A DNA stretch of 64,000 nt from Gammaproteobacteria bacterium (GTDB lineage Bacteria > Pseudomonadota > Gammaproteobacteria > Pseudomonadales > Pseudohongiellaceae): positions 42,387-106,386 of the forward strand of contig JAURCS010000004.1 in assembly GCA_030828385.1 (NCBI GenBank), in the 5' to 3' direction. The notes under the pieces are model-generated. The model was not told the DNA's origin. It worked only from the letters and a program-made list of their open reading frames with translations, and made no database searches. Below are positions 61,999 through 64,000 of the stretch, piece by piece. Both the position numbers and the translations under genes were made by a program. Every line of letters starts with the position of its first letter. The stretch's first letter is position 1.

Positions 61999-64000
61999 TC
62001 AAACATTCAGCGCAGCCTTAACCCGCTCCGGTGTCAATGGCAAACGCCTGATCCGCACTCCCGTCGCATCGAATACCGCATTGGCAATGGCGCCCGGTAC
62101 AGAGACAAGGGAAGGCTCACCCGCACCGCCTGGTGGCAGGTCGGGGCGATTGATCATGTCGATCTCGATGCTTTCCGGTACTTCCATCACATCCAGGATG
62201 GGATAGCTTAGCCAGTCTTCGCTGCGCACCATGGCTTCATCGAAGTTCACTTCTTCGCACAGCGTGCGGCTGGTGCCTTGCACGATGTTGCCTTCGATGG
62301 TGGTGCGCAAACTGCGGGGGTTGAGGATGAGGCCGCAGTCATGGGCCACATAGAAACGTCGTGGCCAGACGCGACCTGTGCTGGTGTCCACTTCTACTTC
62401 ACAGACCGTGGCGACGAAGCCGCCGAAGCTGGTGGCCATGGATACGCCGCGGCCGCGCAAGATGTTGCCTTCGCCGCGGGCTTCGCTTCGGCTGGAAGGT
62501 GAAGGCCTGCTGTCCCAGTTGCTGAGTCTGGCGACGGCTTCGAGTACGGCGATCTCGCGCTCATCCTGCAGGTGGCTCAGGCGCAGCTCAATGGGATCAA
62601 GATCAGCGGCGCTTGCCACCTCATCGATGAAACTTTCATGGGCAAAATGTAACTGGGGTTCCTGGGGGGCGCGCATGTGCGAGGTACGCAGCGGCGATGC
62701 GCGATCGAGCAGCGCTGGCACGGTTTCCCAGAACGCCACTGAATCCGTGAAGCGATAGGATTCGCCGGGGACGCCGAAGTTGTGCCTGTCGCCCTTGGCA
62801 TAGCCGGTGAGCTGGCCTACCAGGGTGTCCTGTGGATCGTTGGCATTGAAATAGACATCCCAGCCAGAGAAGCCGCGGGTTTTGAAATACCAGCCCGCAA
62901 TGTTGTTGGCGCTATCAAGCCCGGCTTTGCACTGGATTACACAGGCCGGGGCTTTGGGATCCCAGGCGTGACCTTCCTGGCGCATCCACTGCACCCGCAC
63001 CGGTCGTTTGGTAATTTTGGAAAGCAGCGCCGCTTCGAACGCCGCTTCGTCTGCATCACTGCGGCCATAGGAACCCGGGCCTGGTTTCCAGATGACCCGC
63101 ACCTGTTCCGGTTCCATGCCCAGCAGTTTGGCAATGCCGTTGCGGGTGTTGTGGGATTTCTGGGTATCGGCATAAATCAGCGCCTCATTCTCACGTACGT
63201 CGGCCACCCCTAATGAGGGCGCCATGCGCGCGTGGGACTGGAACGGTATTTCGTATTCGGCTTCTATTTGGCGAGCGGCCGCGCTGATAGCGGCCAGCGC
63301 CGGCGCGGTTTCATAGGGCGTGCCGCGAAAGCCGCCGCGGGCACTGTCACTGGCGGCCGGTGCATTGCGCAGATAATCAAACAGCTCTTCCTGGGGCGGG
63401 AACGGCGGTGTGGTATCACTCCAGTTTACGATAAGTGCCTGTGATGCCTTGATGGCATGCCATTCGGTGTCGGCTACCACGGCAATAAAATCGCCTTCGC
63501 GGATGACCCGGGCATCAGGCCAGGGGGCGATGGAGTTTTCATCAACACTGACCGGCACGGCGTTGGCGACAGGCGGTCTGATGCAGCGCCCGTGCAGCAT
63601 GTTCGGCAGGCTGACGTGATGACAGAATTCGGTGGTGGCCAGTATCTTGCCGGGAATGTCCTTGCGGGCCACACCGGTACCGACCACTCGATACTGGTCT
63701 ACTGACTTGGGCGTGGCCTGGCCGGTGACATTGAGGCCATTGCCGTAATTGCCGTTCCAGTCCAGATTGGTGTCAAAGCCATCGGCGATTAAGGTGGTAT
63801 AGGATACGGAGCGATCATTGGCGCCTGTTACTGAAACTGTGCCGTCTTCAACCTGACACTGTTCCACGGGAACGCCCAGCACATCGGCGGCGCGAGTGAC
63901 CAACACCCGGCGCGCTTCGGCGGCGGCGTTGCGCAAGGGAATAGCGCCCTGGCGACAGGCGCTGGAGCCGCTGGCACCGCCCTGATCGGGGGTGCGATGG
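61999..64000 (-). CDS. Molybdopterin-binding large subunit (IorB-like), N-terminus beyond the window
   Basis: The frame stays open to the window edge ('RTPDQGGASGSSACRQGAI' precedes the apparent Met), so the true start is outside; 667 residues are visible. IorB-type Mo domains are present ('KDIPGKILATTEFCHHVSL', 'GPGSYGRSDADEAAFEAALL', 'YVAHDCGLILNPRSL'), and the C-terminus has an intact catalytic 'PPGGAGEPSLVSVPGAIANA'. It is convergent with the IorB-like gene at 59317-61677 but clearly different from it. A linked 2Fe-2S subunit may lie just beyond base 64000. Confidence 0.85.
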   Translation of the reverse strand, partial: HRTPDQGGASGSSACRQGAIPLRNAAAEARRVLVTRAADVLGVPVEQCQVEDGTVSVTGANDRSVSYTTLIADGFDTNLDWNGNYGNGLNVTGQATPKSVDQYRVVGTGVARKDIPGKILATTEFCHHVSLPNMLHGRCIRPPVANAVPVSVDENSIAPWPDARVIREGDFIAVVADTEWHAIKASQALIVNWSDTTPPFPPQEELFDYLRNAPAASDSARGGFRGTPYETAPALAAISAAARQIEAEYEIPFQSHARMAPSLGVADVRENEALIYADTQKSHNTRNGIAKLLGMEPEQVRVIWKPGPGSYGRSDADEAAFEAALLSKITKRPVRVQWMRQEGHAWDPKAPACVIQCKAGLDSANNIAGWYFKTRGFSGWDVYFNANDPQDTLVGQLTGYAKGDRHNFGVPGESYRFTDSVAFWETVPALLDRASPLRTSHMRAPQEPQLHFAHESFIDEVASAADLDPIELRLSHLQDEREIAVLEAVARLSNWDSRPSPSSRSEARGEGNILRGRGVSMATSFGGFVATVCEVEVDTSTGRVWPRRFYVAHDCGLILNPRSLRTTIEGNIVQGTSRTLCEEVNFDEAMVRSEDWLSYPILDVMEVPESIEIDMINRPDLPPGGAGEPSLVSVPGAIANAVFDATGVRIRRLPLTPERVKAALNV

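Overview
The window reads as a chromosomal segment of a free-living, probably marine, gammaproteobacterium. The main evidence is a block at about 13.6-27.3 kb with the gammaproteobacterial order nnrD-tsaE-amiB-mutL-miaA-hfq-hflX-hflK-hflC-DUF2065-hisZ-purA, which is closest in memory to the Pseudomonas/OMG-type arrangement. FadL and TonB-dependent outer-membrane proteins, a SapC protein, DUF3429 and a SutA-like small protein fit the same picture. The organism is inferred from gene order and families; no search was possible.

Layout. 1-4 kb: secreted (Tat or Sec) oxidative enzymes: a partial TIM-barrel isomerase, an FMN alpha-hydroxy-acid dehydrogenase and a cytochrome c/sorbosone-dehydrogenase-like fusion. 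4-8.6 kb: an orphan coiled-coil protein, decayed coding remnants, cinA, a slipin whose NfeD partner survives only as a C-terminal fragment, and tRNA-Arg(UCG). 8.7-12.8 kb: two MFS exporters, an encapsulin-type ferritin (EncFtn) without a shell gene, and a LysE-type exporter. 13-27 kb: a SutA-like small protein and the housekeeping cluster (NADHX repair, tRNA modification, cell-wall hydrolysis, mismatch repair, Hfq, HflX, HflKC, HisZ, PurA) with murI inserted on the opposite strand.

27-36 kb: a TonB-dependent receptor beside a two-component system in which both the kinase and the regulator are cut by one in-frame stop at a domain boundary. A 3-hydroxyisobutyrate-dehydrogenase-like enzyme, a carboxymuconolactone-decarboxylase-like protein and two tandem paralogous secreted proteins follow. 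36-51 kb: membrane and redox proteins, lipoproteins, a DUF5916 outer-membrane barrel, an Abhydrolase_10 esterase-like protein, a SOUL protein, SapC, a PepSY protein, a beta-propeller protein and FadL. 51-64 kb: a pilin with a disrupted leader, a luciferase-like monooxygenase, higBA with a readable promoter/operator, dbpA, a sterol-desaturase-like enzyme, an enolase-superfamily enzyme, DUF2283 and brnTA, DUF1993, and two convergent molybdopterin-binding large subunits, the last running off the window.

Features that cut across the window: a family of composite, MITE-like intergenic repeats built from CAAGT-rich ends, a GTCGGA palindrome and CCTTTATC runs; a perfect 25-bp-arm palindrome at 587-638; an apparent ATT start for hflX; and several split or decaying genes. 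The best candidates for follow-up are the interrupted two-component system, the shell-less EncFtn, the basic-tailed SutA-like protein and the composite repeat family.
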